From the NCBI RefSeq assembly GCF_024300825.1, contig NZ_CP101323.1:124001-188000 (forward strand): a stretch of DNA of 64,000 bases, read 5' to 3'. Positions 1 to 9,219 of this stretch are shown in pieces; the stretch's first letter is position 1, and the number at the start of each line of letters is the position of its first letter. The notes under the pieces are model-generated. The model saw only the letters and a program-made list of their open reading frames with translations. It did no database searches and was not told the DNA's origin. The position numbers were made by a program, and so were the translations under genes. Source of the stretch: Natronomonas gomsonensis. GTDB taxonomy: Archaea > Halobacteriota > Halobacteria > Halobacteriales > Haloarculaceae.

Positions 1-9
1 CTGGAACCC

Positions 10-633
10 ATGAGCGTCCCGTCCTACGACCACTGGGTGTTCGACCTCGACGGCACCCTCGTCGACGTAGAACCGGGATACGTCCACGACGTGTTCGACC
101 GAGTCGGCGACCGAGTCGGCTACGATTTCTCCGAACGGGAGGCCGAGGCGGTGTGGCACGGTCTGGGCGGCGTTCGCAACGACCAACTTTCCGAGTGGGG
201 CGTCGACGTCGAGACGTTCTGGGAGGTGTACCACGAGGAGGAAGACCCCGAGGCCCGCGCCGACGCAACCTACCTCTACGACGACGCCGAGGTGGTCGGG
301 GACCTCGATTCGCCGACGGTGCTCGTCACGCACTGTCAGGAGTACCTCACCGACCCGGTGTTGGAGGCGCTCGACATCGGCGACTGGTTCGATGCGGTCG
401 TCTGCTGTACCGAGGAGACCGGCTGGAAACCGGACCCGGAACCCGTCCACATGGCGCTGTCGTCGGTCGGCGCCGACGGCGACGGCGTCCTCGTCGGCGA
501 CGGGCCCCACGATGTCGGCGCAGCGTGGAACGCCGGCCTCGCCGGCGCACACGTCGAACGCCACGGCCACGACCGACGTGGCCTGTGTGTCGTCGGCGAC
601 CACCGCGTCGACCGCGTCGACGAACTCGTTTAG
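10..633 (+). CDS. HAD-family hydrolase (phosphoglycolate phosphatase-like)
   Basis: Soluble 207-residue phosphatase of the haloacid dehalogenase superfamily; the substrate cannot be read from sequence, small phosphorylated metabolites being usual for this subclass. All four HAD motifs are visible: the nucleophile block DLDGT with Asp12 and Asp14, Thr107 in LVTHC (motif II), Lys140 in GWKPDPEP (motif III), and GDGPHD with Asp164 and Asp168 (motif IV). The segment between motif I and II is a helical type-I cap. The ATG at 10 is the first in frame and puts motif I at the usual distance. Its end overlaps the convergent small gene by four bases. Confidence 0.85.
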   Translation: MSVPSYDHWVFDLDGTLVDVEPGYVHDVFDRVGDRVGYDFSEREAEAVWHGLGGVRNDQLSEWGVDVETFWEVYHEEEDPEARADATYLYDDAEVVGDLDSPTVLVTHCQEYLTDPVLEALDIGDWFDAVVCCTEETGWKPDPEPVHMALSSVGADGDGVLVGDGPHDVGAAWNAGLAGAHVERHGHDRRGLCVVGDHRVDRVDELV

Positions 634-836
634 TCGTACAGTTCGTCGTCGAGCGGCAACTCGAAGTCGCCCTCTTCGACACTCTCGACGGCCGCATCAA
701 TTTCGAGTGCCTCGCCGCACTCCGGACAGGGGAGCGCCAGCGTCACGTGAATGCCCCCGTCCCCCTCGTAGAGTTCCAACACGTCGGTATCGCCCGGATA
801 CAGGTACTCGGCATCGAGTTCGTGGTCACAAGACAT
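630..836 (-). CDS. small acidic CxxC protein, function unknown
   Basis: 68 residues, strongly acidic, with a CPEC pair at Cys37 and Cys40 and a further Cys3 and His5 near the N-terminus that could complete a zinc site. The rest reads as a compact beta-type fold with no signal peptide or membrane segment. It lies tail to tail with the HAD gene. I do not recognise the family; the codon use and acidity match the neighbouring genes, so I treat it as real. ATG start, with the next gene upstream on the same strand being unrelated in position. Confidence 0.6.
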   Translation of the reverse strand: MSCDHELDAEYLYPGDTDVLELYEGDGGIHVTLALPCPECGEALEIDAAVESVEEGDFELPLDDELYD

Positions 837-867
837 ACCGAATCATGCGGTCCGTGCCGACAAAAAC

Positions 868-2748
868 CTACTGCGAGTCGTAACCTGACAGCGACTCGAT
901 GACCGAGGCACCGTCATCGATGACTGCCGCCAGACGCTCGACCTCCGGCTTTTCGAGGCGGTCGTCGCTTCCGTACACCCGAACCGTCTCGGTTCCGCAG
1001 GGGACGAACCCCATCCCGAGTGCGTCGGCGGTCGCGGCCAATCCGAGGCCGACGTCGGCCTTCCCGGCGAGGACCTTCCTGGCGGGCGATTCGTGGGCGC
1101 GGACAGAGAACTCGAAGCCGTCGATTGCACTCACGAGGTTGTGACGGTCGACGCCGCGTTCGTCTGCGAGGTCGGCAATGGCGTCGCCGAGGGTGCTCCG
1201 AAGCCCGGAGTCGGTCGTCCGGTTGACGAACCAGAGTTCCCGGTCGACGAGGTCGGTGAGGCCATCGATGTCGTCGGGATTGCCGGCGGGGACGACCAGC
1301 CCCCACTCGCGGGTCCAGCCGCCGAGTTCGGTCGCGTCGTCGGGTTCGGCGTCGCCCGAGACGACGGCCACGTCGGTGACGCCGTCGCGGAGTCGTCTGA
1401 TTCCCTGTCGGCTGCCGACGCCGAGATACCTCGGTCGCTCGATTCGGTCCAACAGTCGCGACAGCGCGGGGTCGTCCTCGCCGGCGCCAAACAGACTGGG
1501 CGGGCGAACGTCGGCGGAGAACAACTGTACCTCGACTTTTTCGCCCGAGTCGAGGTACTCCATGTCTGGGTCGACGGCGACGACGCCGTCGGCCTCGACG
1601 AGACTCGTTGTCGCGCCGCTGCCCTTGTCGACCGGGTAGACGAGCGTGTTTCCGTCGCCGTCTTCGATTACTCCGGCCGGCATGTATCGCAGTCGCCCCT
1701 CGCTGTATCGCTCCCGGACGGCCATCTCGCCGGAGATGGTGGCGGTTCGCGGCTCCGGCAGTCCCGCGGCGCGCCGCACTGCGGGCGCGACGAAGGTCCG
1801 GAAGATTGTCAGCGCCGAAACCGGGTAGCCAGGCAGGCCGATGTACGCGCTCCCGTCCAACCGCCCGACGAGCATCGGCTTGCCGGGCTTGACCGCGACA
1901 CCGTGCAGCAGGAGTTCGCCCGTCTCCTCGATGACGCGGTAGATGACGTCGACGGCCGACGCCGAGGTCGACCCCGAGGAGAGAACGAGGTCACACTCGC
2001 TTGCAGCCTCCCGGAGGACCGACTCCATCGCCTCGTAGTCGTCGCCGGCGTGGGGGTACAGCCGTGCCTCGCCGCCGGCCTCCTCGATTGCCGTCGCCGT
2101 CGTGTAGCTGTTCACGTCGTAGATTTCGCCCGAATCGCTGTTCAGCGGCTCGCCGGGACGGACGAGTTCGTCGCCGGTCGAGATGATGCCGACGGTCGGT
2201 TTTCCGCGGACTGGCACTTCGTCGACACCGAGGGCCGACAGCAGGCCGATTTCCCGCGGCGTCAACACGGTTCCAGGGCCGAGCGCTCGCTCGCCGGCGG
2301 CCACGTCGGCGCCCGCGAACATCACGCGGTCGCCCGGTGCCAGCGAGGTTCGGACGAGGACGGTTTCGCCATCGGTGTCAGTGCGCTCGACCATCACCAC
2401 CGCGTCGGCGCCCGGCGGGAGGACGGCACCGGTCGAGATTTCGGCACACTCGCCGTCTCCCACCTCCAAGTCGGGTTCGGCGCCGGCGTGGACCTCGCCG
2501 ACCAACTCCAACTCGACGGGGTCAGCCTCGTCGGCGCCGAAGGTGTCGGCGGCTTTCACCGCATAGCCGTCGACGCTCGCGCGGTCGAACCCCGGCACGT
2601 CGAGGGCGGCGTCGATTCGCTCGGACAGCACGCGGCCACGGGCCTCCCGGAGTGGGACGGTCTCGTCGTCCGCTCGGAGGTCCAGCGAGGCGATAGCCTC
2701 GTGTGCCTCGTCGGGGTCGGCCAAATCGCGGAACTCCTTTCTACGCAT
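868..2748 (-). CDS. moeA: MoeA-type molybdopterin molybdotransferase fused to a PBP-like domain
   Basis: 626 residues. The first ~400 form a MoeA protein, which inserts molybdate (or tungstate) into adenylylated molybdopterin; the VDGYAVKA block near residue 60, the SSGSTSAS loop and the GLPGYPVSA block are characteristic. Residues ~420-615 form a periplasmic-binding-protein-like domain (GVGSRQGIRRL ... GKADVGLGLAA), a known archaeal MoeA fusion thought to sense or deliver the oxyanion. The start overlaps the stop of the upstream moeA by eight bases, so the two paralogues are co-translated. Division of labour between the two copies, for example Mo versus W, is an inference. Confidence 0.9.
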   Translation of the reverse strand: MRRKEFRDLADPDEAHEAIASLDLRADDETVPLREARGRVLSERIDAALDVPGFDRASVDGYAVKAADTFGADEADPVELELVGEVHAGAEPDLEVGDGECAEISTGAVLPPGADAVVMVERTDTDGETVLVRTSLAPGDRVMFAGADVAAGERALGPGTVLTPREIGLLSALGVDEVPVRGKPTVGIISTGDELVRPGEPLNSDSGEIYDVNSYTTATAIEEAGGEARLYPHAGDDYEAMESVLREAASECDLVLSSGSTSASAVDVIYRVIEETGELLLHGVAVKPGKPMLVGRLDGSAYIGLPGYPVSALTIFRTFVAPAVRRAAGLPEPRTATISGEMAVRERYSEGRLRYMPAGVIEDGDGNTLVYPVDKGSGATTSLVEADGVVAVDPDMEYLDSGEKVEVQLFSADVRPPSLFGAGEDDPALSRLLDRIERPRYLGVGSRQGIRRLRDGVTDVAVVSGDAEPDDATELGGWTREWGLVVPAGNPDDIDGLTDLVDRELWFVNRTTDSGLRSTLGDAIADLADERGVDRHNLVSAIDGFEFSVRAHESPARKVLAGKADVGLGLAATADALGMGFVPCGTETVRVYGSDDRLEKPEVERLAAVIDDGASVIESLSGYDSQ

Positions 2749-3949
2749 TGTACTCCCAGTCCTCGACGGTCACGGTTTCGCCCTTCGGAATCCCTTCGCG
2801 GCTCTCCTCGACGACGACCCACCCGTCGGCGAGGGCGACACTAGAGAGGACGCCCGACCCGCTGGCCCGGGTCGGCGTCGCGTCGAGTTCGTCATCGGAC
2901 CCTTCGAGCTTCACTCGGACGAACGTCCGAACGCCGGGTTCGCTCCGTATTTTCCGCGTCAGTTCAGCCTCACGTGTCGGAATCGGGTTCCTCGGCATCC
3001 GACCGAGGTGTTTGATGAGCGGTCGGAGGAACTGAACGGCATTGACGATGGCGGCGACGGGGTAGCCGGGCAACATCACGACCGTCGTGTCCTCTACACG
3101 GCCGAGTGCGACCGGATGGCCCGGTTTCAGGGCGACCCCGTGGACGAACACCTCGCCGAGTTCCTCGACGACTTCCGGGATGAGGTCCCGTTCGCCGACG
3201 GAGGAGCCGCCGGTCGTGACCACCACGTCTCGGGTGAGGTCGCGTTCGACGGCGACGCGGAGCGCCTCGTGGTCGTCGGTGACGATGTTTCGCCGTTTCA
3301 CGTTTGCGCCCCAGCGCTCGGCGAGTCGCGAGACGGTAAATCGGTTCGTCTCGATGACCTCGCCCGGTTCGGGGTCGGCCTGGACGAGTTCCTCGCCGGT
3401 CGGGACGACCGCCACCTCCGGGTGGGAAACGGCCTCGACGGTGTCGATGCCGGTGGCTTTCAACAGTCCGAGGTCCGAGGGCCGGAGCTGGTGACCGGGG
3501 TCGTAGAGTCGCTGGTCGTTCTCGACGTCCTCGCCGACGGGGGCGACGTTCTCGCCCTCGGCGACGGCATCGAACACTTCGAGTTCGCCGGCTATCTCGT
3601 CCGTTTGTTCGACCATCACGACCGAATCGGCTCCGTCGGGGAGTTCGCTTCCAGTGTGGACGCGGACGGCGGCGTTCGGGCCGACCGATTCCGCCGGCCG
3701 GAGCACCGCCGGCGAGCGGTCGGAGGCGCCGAAGGTGTCCTCGGCGCGTACCGCCCATCCATCCATCGCGGCCCGTGGGTAGTGGGGAACGTTTCGGGCG
3801 GCGTCGATGGGTTCGGCGAGCGTCCGTCCGTCCGCCACCGAAAGGGGGACGCGCTCGGTTCTGTCTAGGGCGTCCACGTCGAGTAAGCGCTCGCGGGCGT
3901 CGGCCACGCGGGTGCGCTGTTTGAACCCGGTCTCGCGTACGTCGCTCAT
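2741..3949 (-). CDS. moeA: MoeA-type molybdopterin molybdotransferase
   Basis: 402-residue single-module MoeA: RAAMDGWAVRA near residue 60, the TTGGSSVGERD molybdate/MPT loop around residue 240 and LPGYPVAA downstream, then the C-terminal beta-barrel domain IV. It acts in the last step of molybdenum cofactor synthesis. I chose the ATG at 3949 (MSDVRETGFK) rather than an ATG 21 codons earlier, because the upstream stretch lacks family similarity and runs into the divergent hsp20 promoter. First gene of a two-gene operon with the fused moeA. Confidence 0.9.
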   Translation of the reverse strand: MSDVRETGFKQRTRVADARERLLDVDALDRTERVPLSVADGRTLAEPIDAARNVPHYPRAAMDGWAVRAEDTFGASDRSPAVLRPAESVGPNAAVRVHTGSELPDGADSVVMVEQTDEIAGELEVFDAVAEGENVAPVGEDVENDQRLYDPGHQLRPSDLGLLKATGIDTVEAVSHPEVAVVPTGEELVQADPEPGEVIETNRFTVSRLAERWGANVKRRNIVTDDHEALRVAVERDLTRDVVVTTGGSSVGERDLIPEVVEELGEVFVHGVALKPGHPVALGRVEDTTVVMLPGYPVAAIVNAVQFLRPLIKHLGRMPRNPIPTREAELTRKIRSEPGVRTFVRVKLEGSDDELDATPTRASGSGVLSSVALADGWVVVEESREGIPKGETVTVEDWEYNA

Positions 3950-4070
3950 ACCGAACTCTGAGGCCGGCAAGGTCAAAAAGGGTCGCGCCCCGCACAACGG
4001 CGAGACCGGCACCCGTCGGTCACGGCCGACGAACAGTGGGCGTCGATAGCCGAATCACCGCCACCGAGGG

Positions 4071-4077
4071 CTTTAAC
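4071..4077 (+). promoter_or_regulatory. TATA box of hsp20
   Basis: The CTTTAAC box is centred about 27 bases before the ATG at 4102, the spacing expected for a leaderless haloarchaeal transcript; this is also the reason for preferring that start. Confidence 0.5.
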
Positions 4078-4101
4078 GCGCCGGCGGGCGTACCCCGCCG
4101 T

Positions 4102-4449
4102 ATGCAACTGCGTGAGGCACTCGGCGAGCTCCCGGAGACGGTGTTCGCCGACTTACTGGAGAGCGACGATGCCTATCTACTCGTCGTCGACCTCCCCGGT
4201 GCGACGGCCGACACCCTCGACGTGACACTCGACGACGGCCGACTCCGCATCGAGGCGCGACGCGAGAAGTCGCTGCCGACCTCCTTTCGCTACGTGACCG
4301 AGGAGCGCTCGCTGTTCCTCGACGCCGAACTGCCGTTGCCGCCCGACGTTTCGGGCGCCGACGCATCCGGTGAGATGGAGCGTGGCGTCCTCACGCTGCG
4401 GCTCCCCAAATCCACCGAAGAGAGCGGCCAGCGGATTCCCATCTCCTGA
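4102..4449 (+). CDS. Hsp20/alpha-crystallin family small heat-shock protein
   Basis: 115-residue holdase-type chaperone. An alpha-crystallin domain spans roughly residues 20-105: LLVVDLPGA at its start, the DGRLRIEARRE strand pair, and ERGVLTLRLPK near the end, which is the conserved A-x-x-x-n-GVL-like signature. The C-terminal IPIS is an IxI-type motif used for oligomerisation. The N-terminal arm is very short. An in-frame ATG at 4036 would add 22 residues but overlaps the TATA box, so 4102 is preferred. Likely monocistronic and heat or stress controlled, which the sequence alone does not prove. Confidence 0.85.
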   Translation: MQLREALGELPETVFADLLESDDAYLLVVDLPGATADTLDVTLDDGRLRIEARREKSLPTSFRYVTEERSLFLDAELPLPPDVSGADASGEMERGVLTLRLPKSTEESGQRIPIS

Positions 4450-4541
4450 CGCGTGTACTCCACTCTTATCACTACGGCGTCCCCCGTACGTCTGCGACCC
4501 TTACGGTCGTCGAGCGGCCGGTTCGGTGAGGTGTCTCCCCG

Positions 4542-6203
4542 GTGAACTTTCGCGTCTATCGGCGGTTCGTCGTCGTCGCCTATCAGTTCCTGCCGCTGCT
4601 CTTGGCGTACGCACGGGACCGAAAGCGATTCTTCCTGTTCGGCTCCGGCCGCCGAGTCACGGCGGAAACCCGACGGAAACGCGCCCAGGCGCTGTTGAAC
4701 TCCCTCCTCACCCTCGGCCCGACGTTCATCAAACTCGGGCAGTTGCTGTCGACGCGGCCCGATATCCTCCCTCCGGAGTACGTCGAGGAGTTCGAGAGCC
4801 TACAGGACGACGTACCGCCAGCCGACTGGCGGGATGCGAAGGTGATCTTCGAGGAGGACATCGGCCCCGTCGAGACGACGTTCGACGAGTTCGACACCGA
4901 GGCGATAAGCGGCGCGAGTCTCGGACAGGTGTACATCGCCTCCCTCGACGACCAGCAGGTGGCGGTGAAGATTCGCCGGCCCGGCATCGAGGACCTCGTC
5001 GAAGCCGACCTCCGGGTCATCCGGTGGTCGCTGCCGATACTGATGCAGTTCGTCGACGACACGCGGTCGTTCTCCTTGGAGACGCTCGCCGACGAGTTCG
5101 AACGAACCATCCGCGAGGAGATGAACTACGAGCGGGAGCGCCGAATGCTCGAAGAAATCGGCGGGAACCTCGCCGACAACCCCAAGGTTCGGGTTCCCGT
5201 CGCACTCCCGGAGTTGTCGAGCAAGCGCGTACTCACCATGGAGTACGTCGGTGGGACGAAAATCTCCCAAATCGACAACCTCGACAGCCTCGGACTCGAC
5301 CGAACCACGCTCGCGGAGACGCTCCAGCGCGTCTACCTCCAGATGATCGTCCAGGACGGCGTCTTCCACGCCGACCCACACCCTGGAAATCTCGCGGTTC
5401 AAGACGACGGCACCATCGTCTTCTATGACTTCGGGATGTCCGGGCGCGTCGACCCGTTCATCCAAGAGAAGATAATCGACTTCTACATGGCTATCGCCCG
5501 ACAGGACATTGACGACATCCTCGACACCCTCGTCGAGATGGGAACGCTCAGCCCACAGGCCGACCGCGAGGTGATGGCGAACGTCATGGAGTTGGCCATC
5601 GCCGACGCCCGGGGGGAGGACATCGAGCAGTACCGCGTCCAGCAGATCATCCAGCAGGTCGAGGACACCATCTACGAGTTTCCGCTTCGGTTGCCGCCGA
5701 ACCTCGCGTTGGTGTTGCGGGTGGCGACAGTCGTCGAGGGCGTCTGTGTCACCCTCGATGAGGACTTCGACTTCATCGAGGTGGCGACCGATTACCTCCG
5801 CGAACAGGGGTTCTTGGAGGAAAGCGCCCGCGGGTTCATCGAGGATCGAGTGACTGAAGCGCGCGATTTCGGCGAATCGATGGTCCGCGTCCCGCCGAAA
5901 CTGGAGTCCACTCTCGACCGCGTCGAACGCGGCGACGTGACCGTCCAACTGGAAATATCCGACGACGAACGAGCCCTCGATACGCTCGCAAAGCGGTTGA
6001 TTTTGGGCGGTCTGCTGTCGGCGACCGTGATGGCTTCGGCAGTGCTGTATGCATTCTCGACGCTGGAGGCGTCGCTCGTCGCTGCCGCTGTCTCGATTCC
6101 CGTCGCGGCGCTTCTGTGGCGGTCGTTCCGAAGCCGAAAGGGGATTCGAGCCACCCCACAGTTCACTCGCCAGAGCCTCCGGGAGCAGCGCGACGAGAAG
6201 TAA
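4542..6203 (+). CDS. ABC1/UbiB (AarF) family atypical kinase
   Basis: 553 residues. Hallmarks of the UbiB family are present: the KxGQ motif (Lys64-Gln67 in FIKLGQ), the Ala-rich nucleotide loop SGASLGQVY at 123-131, the lysine of VAVKIRRPG at 143, HADPHPGNL and YDFG near residues 280-300. Two hydrophobic segments close to the C-terminus should anchor it to the membrane. In bacteria and mitochondria the family supports isoprenoid quinone synthesis; in haloarchaea a role in menaquinone or lipid metabolism is inference. The start is GTG. Stands alone, followed by a strong TATA box for the next gene. Confidence 0.88.
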   Translation: MNFRVYRRFVVVAYQFLPLLLAYARDRKRFFLFGSGRRVTAETRRKRAQALLNSLLTLGPTFIKLGQLLSTRPDILPPEYVEEFESLQDDVPPADWRDAKVIFEEDIGPVETTFDEFDTEAISGASLGQVYIASLDDQQVAVKIRRPGIEDLVEADLRVIRWSLPILMQFVDDTRSFSLETLADEFERTIREEMNYERERRMLEEIGGNLADNPKVRVPVALPELSSKRVLTMEYVGGTKISQIDNLDSLGLDRTTLAETLQRVYLQMIVQDGVFHADPHPGNLAVQDDGTIVFYDFGMSGRVDPFIQEKIIDFYMAIARQDIDDILDTLVEMGTLSPQADREVMANVMELAIADARGEDIEQYRVQQIIQQVEDTIYEFPLRLPPNLALVLRVATVVEGVCVTLDEDFDFIEVATDYLREQGFLEESARGFIEDRVTEARDFGESMVRVPPKLESTLDRVERGDVTVQLEISDDERALDTLAKRLILGGLLSATVMASAVLYAFSTLEASLVAAAVSIPVAALLWRSFRSRKGIRATPQFTRQSLREQRDEK

Positions 6204-6225
6204 GCCCGCGTCGTTGCAGAAGGTG

Positions 6226-6233
6226 TATATAAA
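6226..6233 (+). promoter_or_regulatory. TATA box upstream of pilin-like secreted protein gene
   Basis: Perfect TATATAAA, about 70 bases before the chosen ATG. Transcription from ~6257 would leave a leader of about 40 bases, unusual beside the leaderless genes around it. Confidence 0.5.
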
Positions 6234-6296
6234 TGGTGGGTTATAACCGGAAATCGAAACAAGAAACTTCGGGGTTACCTTCCAACCGTGTGCCCA

Positions 6297-8078
6297 ATGA
6301 GGGGAAATGGGTCGTTTGTCGACGACCAACGCGGCGTCTCTGCGGTTTTGGGGTTCGTCCTGATGTTCGCCCTCGTCATGACGACGTTTGCAATCTATCA
6401 ATCCGACGTGGTCCCCCACCAGAACGCCGAAGTCGAATCGAGTTACAGTCAGTCGCTGGACGGCGAGGTTTCGGAACTGCGGTCGACCACGATGGATGTG
6501 GCGGCCAACGGCGCCTCCGCTTCCGAGACGATTCAAGGGGCTCCCGACTACCCCGACAGAGCGTTGGGAATCAACGCTCCGCCGCCGAAGAGTCGACTGT
6601 CGACGACGGCCGAACACGATGTCTCGATAGCGGGGTTGGAATCCGCGCATAAACAGTACTGGGACGGAACCGAACGGACCTTCGAGACGCGCCTGCTCGC
6701 GTTCGAGCCCTCCTACAACTACATCCGGACCGAGGAGACGTACTACCTGGCGAACGGTGTCGGCGTCCACGAATCCGGCAACGGTTCGTACGCCAGTTCG
6801 GTCGGCGGCGAAGTCGTCGACTGCGACCAAATCGACATCGTTCTGTTCGACGGCGACGTGGACCAACAGGCCAGCGTCCACGACGTGTCGCTGGAACCGG
6901 TCAGCACGAACTCCGAGTATCACTCCGTGACGCCCGAAGACGACGCGAGCATCGAACTCCCGACCGTTCGGAGCGAGTCCGCGTGGACCGAAATTGCCGC
7001 CGATAACCCGAACGTCAACGACACCGAGGTGACGTGTGGCGACGGGAGCGACCCGCCGTGTGATGCCCGGGTGAACACCGTCGAAATCGAACTCAACGAC
7101 AGCGTCGAGAGTTACGATTTCCGAGTGACGAAAGTGAGCCTCGAAGAGCCATCGACGACCTCACCGGAGTATATTACGACCACCTCGAACGTTCAGAGCG
7201 GGTTGTCAATGAATCAAACACACGAAATCGAAGTGACTGCTCGTGACAAGTACGGCAACCCAACCGACGCCGAAGTCGAGTTGGTCGGTGGCGGTGACGG
7301 AACGTTCCGACCCGATGGGTCTGTCCGAACCGGTGGCGATATGACAACGTTCAAATACGAACCCGGCTCCGGCGCGTCGGCGAATTTCAAGGCGAGAATC
7401 AACAACGGCAACGAACCCTACCAGCGGCTTGACTTCTCTCTGGGAAGCGGCGTTCCTGGACCAAGTGGAAAAGTGTTTGAAGTGTATAACGACGGACAAC
7501 TGTACACTGACCTCGGTGAAATCGAATCAATGTATGTTTCGGATATTTATGCTACTGAGTCATCGAGCGCTGGATGCCTTCTCGGCGATATTGACGAGGG
7601 TCTGCTCGGATTACTTAGTGGACTTACGTGTATCGAGAGTACGAGTGATGTTTCTCAGTTCACGGCGACGCTCCATGGTGAGTCGACCACCTATGAGGTT
7701 GGATTTACTCTTGTTGATGAAGACCAAGACGGTCATATCTTCACCGGAAGCGGATACGATGGTGATGATTATGCGGCTGTGATGTTCGACAGTGACGATT
7801 CGCTCGTTGATGACGAACCCATTTTTGTTGGGAAGCTCGAACCCGGTACGGCTAACCACCTCTTCGTCACGAAACAGGGTGAAATAGACCTCCTTGACGA
7901 GAGCTCTTATCAATCGACCGAATGGGAACGAAGGTGCAGTGATACCGGTCTCTTCGGACTCACGTGTACTGATTACGAATACGGCATCACCAGCTTTGAT
8001 GAATTTATGAACGAAAATATTGATGCGTTCTACGTTGACCATGCAGACGGCCACGCTACCGTCGAAGTCTCTTCCTGA
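6297..8078 (+). CDS. secreted/pilin-like surface protein, class III-type N-terminus
   Basis: 593 residues. A short charged N-terminus (VDDQRGVSAVLGF) followed by a single hydrophobic helix over ~residues 14-34 resembles archaeal type IV pilin/archaellin-type signal segments; the rest is acidic, Ser/Thr-rich and predicted beta, with several cysteines (DCDQ, TCGDGSDPPCD, CLLGD, RRCSDTG). It is a diverged paralogue of the protein at 18507-20003: both share PxQNAEVE, then YPxRxLxxNxPP and TTAExxVSI. The 3' half is clearly lower in GC than the 5' half. Start ATG 6297 chosen over a GTG three codons earlier. Probably surface-exposed; function unknown. Confidence 0.75.
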   Translation: MRGNGSFVDDQRGVSAVLGFVLMFALVMTTFAIYQSDVVPHQNAEVESSYSQSLDGEVSELRSTTMDVAANGASASETIQGAPDYPDRALGINAPPPKSRLSTTAEHDVSIAGLESAHKQYWDGTERTFETRLLAFEPSYNYIRTEETYYLANGVGVHESGNGSYASSVGGEVVDCDQIDIVLFDGDVDQQASVHDVSLEPVSTNSEYHSVTPEDDASIELPTVRSESAWTEIAADNPNVNDTEVTCGDGSDPPCDARVNTVEIELNDSVESYDFRVTKVSLEEPSTTSPEYITTTSNVQSGLSMNQTHEIEVTARDKYGNPTDAEVELVGGGDGTFRPDGSVRTGGDMTTFKYEPGSGASANFKARINNGNEPYQRLDFSLGSGVPGPSGKVFEVYNDGQLYTDLGEIESMYVSDIYATESSSAGCLLGDIDEGLLGLLSGLTCIESTSDVSQFTATLHGESTTYEVGFTLVDEDQDGHIFTGSGYDGDDYAAVMFDSDDSLVDDEPIFVGKLEPGTANHLFVTKQGEIDLLDESSYQSTEWERRCSDTGLFGLTCTDYEYGITSFDEFMNENIDAFYVDHADGHATVEVSS

Positions 8079-8109
8079 GATTTTTGTCTCCTGACGTTCC
8101 ATCGTCTAC

Positions 8110-9177
8110 ATGCAAATCCCACCGTTCGCCCTCGAACGCTGGTTCGAGGAGGTCGAATACGACGCCGACATCATGCTCGCCGAAAGCGGCATCCGGCCGC
8201 TGGATGCGAGCCGTTTCGACACCGACCCCGGGCGACTCGGCTACGTCGTCCCGACGGCCGGCGCCCCCGAGTTTCGCGCTGCCATCGGCGACCATCACGG
8301 TCGAAGCGCCGAGGAGACGCTGTTCACCTGTGGCACACAGGAGGCAAACTTGTTGGCTTTTCTCGCCGTGGTCGAAAACCACACCGTCGTCGTCACGCCG
8401 ACCTACGGGTCGCTGACGTCGCTACCGGCGTCGCTGGGAGCGACGGTGACGGAGGTCCCGGTCGAGGAGGATGGGTGGACACTGGACGCCGATGCTGTCA
8501 CGGAGGCGCTCCGGCCCGATACCGACTGCGTGGTCATCAACAACCCGAACAATCCGACGGGGCGGTACCACGACGAGGCGACGATCCGGGCCATCTACGA
8601 GGCGTGTGCGGACAACGGGACGTACCTACTGTGTGACGAGGTGTACCGACTGCTGGCCGACGAACCCATCCCACCTGTCGCGAGTTTCGGCCGATACGGC
8701 GTCTCGACGGCGGGCGTCTCGAAGTCCTTCGGTCTGGAAGGATTGCGGTTCGGGTGGCTGTGTGCCGCGCCCGAGGTCGTCGCCGCCGCCACGAACTGGA
8801 AGGATTACACGACCATCGCGCCGCCGGTCTTCGGCCAACACGTCGCCGAACAGGCCTTCGAACGCCGGGAGGAACTACTCGAAGAGAACCGCGACCTCGC
8901 GGCCGACCACCGTGCCCTCGTCGCCGAGTTCCTCGACGAGCGCGGCCTCGCGTGGTCGGACCCCGACTGCGGCGTCAACGCCTTCGTCGAGGTTCCCGAG
9001 GGGTTCGCCGGCGGGGAGTCGTTCTGTCGGGGGCTGGTCGAGGAGGAATCAGTCGTCCTCGCGCCGGGTGAGGCCTTCGGCTACCCCGACCGGTTCCGCA
9101 TCGGCTACGGGCTCCCGACGGCGGAACTCGAAGAGGGCTTGGGTCGGGTGGCGGCGTTTCTCGACCGCCATCGCTGA
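8110..9177 (+). CDS. class I/II PLP-dependent aminotransferase
   Basis: 355 residues, fold-type I. Visible active-site signature: NNPNNPTG at 144-151, Asp176 and Tyr179 in CDEVYR, the SKSF element with the Schiff-base Lys205, and the phosphate-gripping Arg213 of LRFGW. The substrate amino acid is not deducible. Only about 30 bases separate it from the preceding secreted protein gene, and the following HAD gene starts ~42 bases on, so it could share transcripts with either. Confidence 0.88.
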   Translation: MQIPPFALERWFEEVEYDADIMLAESGIRPLDASRFDTDPGRLGYVVPTAGAPEFRAAIGDHHGRSAEETLFTCGTQEANLLAFLAVVENHTVVVTPTYGSLTSLPASLGATVTEVPVEEDGWTLDADAVTEALRPDTDCVVINNPNNPTGRYHDEATIRAIYEACADNGTYLLCDEVYRLLADEPIPPVASFGRYGVSTAGVSKSFGLEGLRFGWLCAAPEVVAAATNWKDYTTIAPPVFGQHVAEQAFERREELLEENRDLAADHRALVAEFLDERGLAWSDPDCGVNAFVEVPEGFAGGESFCRGLVEEESVVLAPGEAFGYPDRFRIGYGLPTAELEEGLGRVAAFLDRHR

Positions 9178-9219
9178 GTTCGCGAGCGATTTTTGTCCGT
9201 CGGCTTCGAACACCGATTC

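Noticed and set aside
1093-2844. 583-residue open frame on the plus strand opposite the fused moeA
   Set aside because: Antisense to a gene with clear MoeA motifs; long opposite frames are expected from high-GC codon bias.
4800-6923. 707-residue open frame opposite the UbiB-family kinase
   Set aside because: Runs across two genes and their promoter gap, with no domain features; codon-bias shadow.
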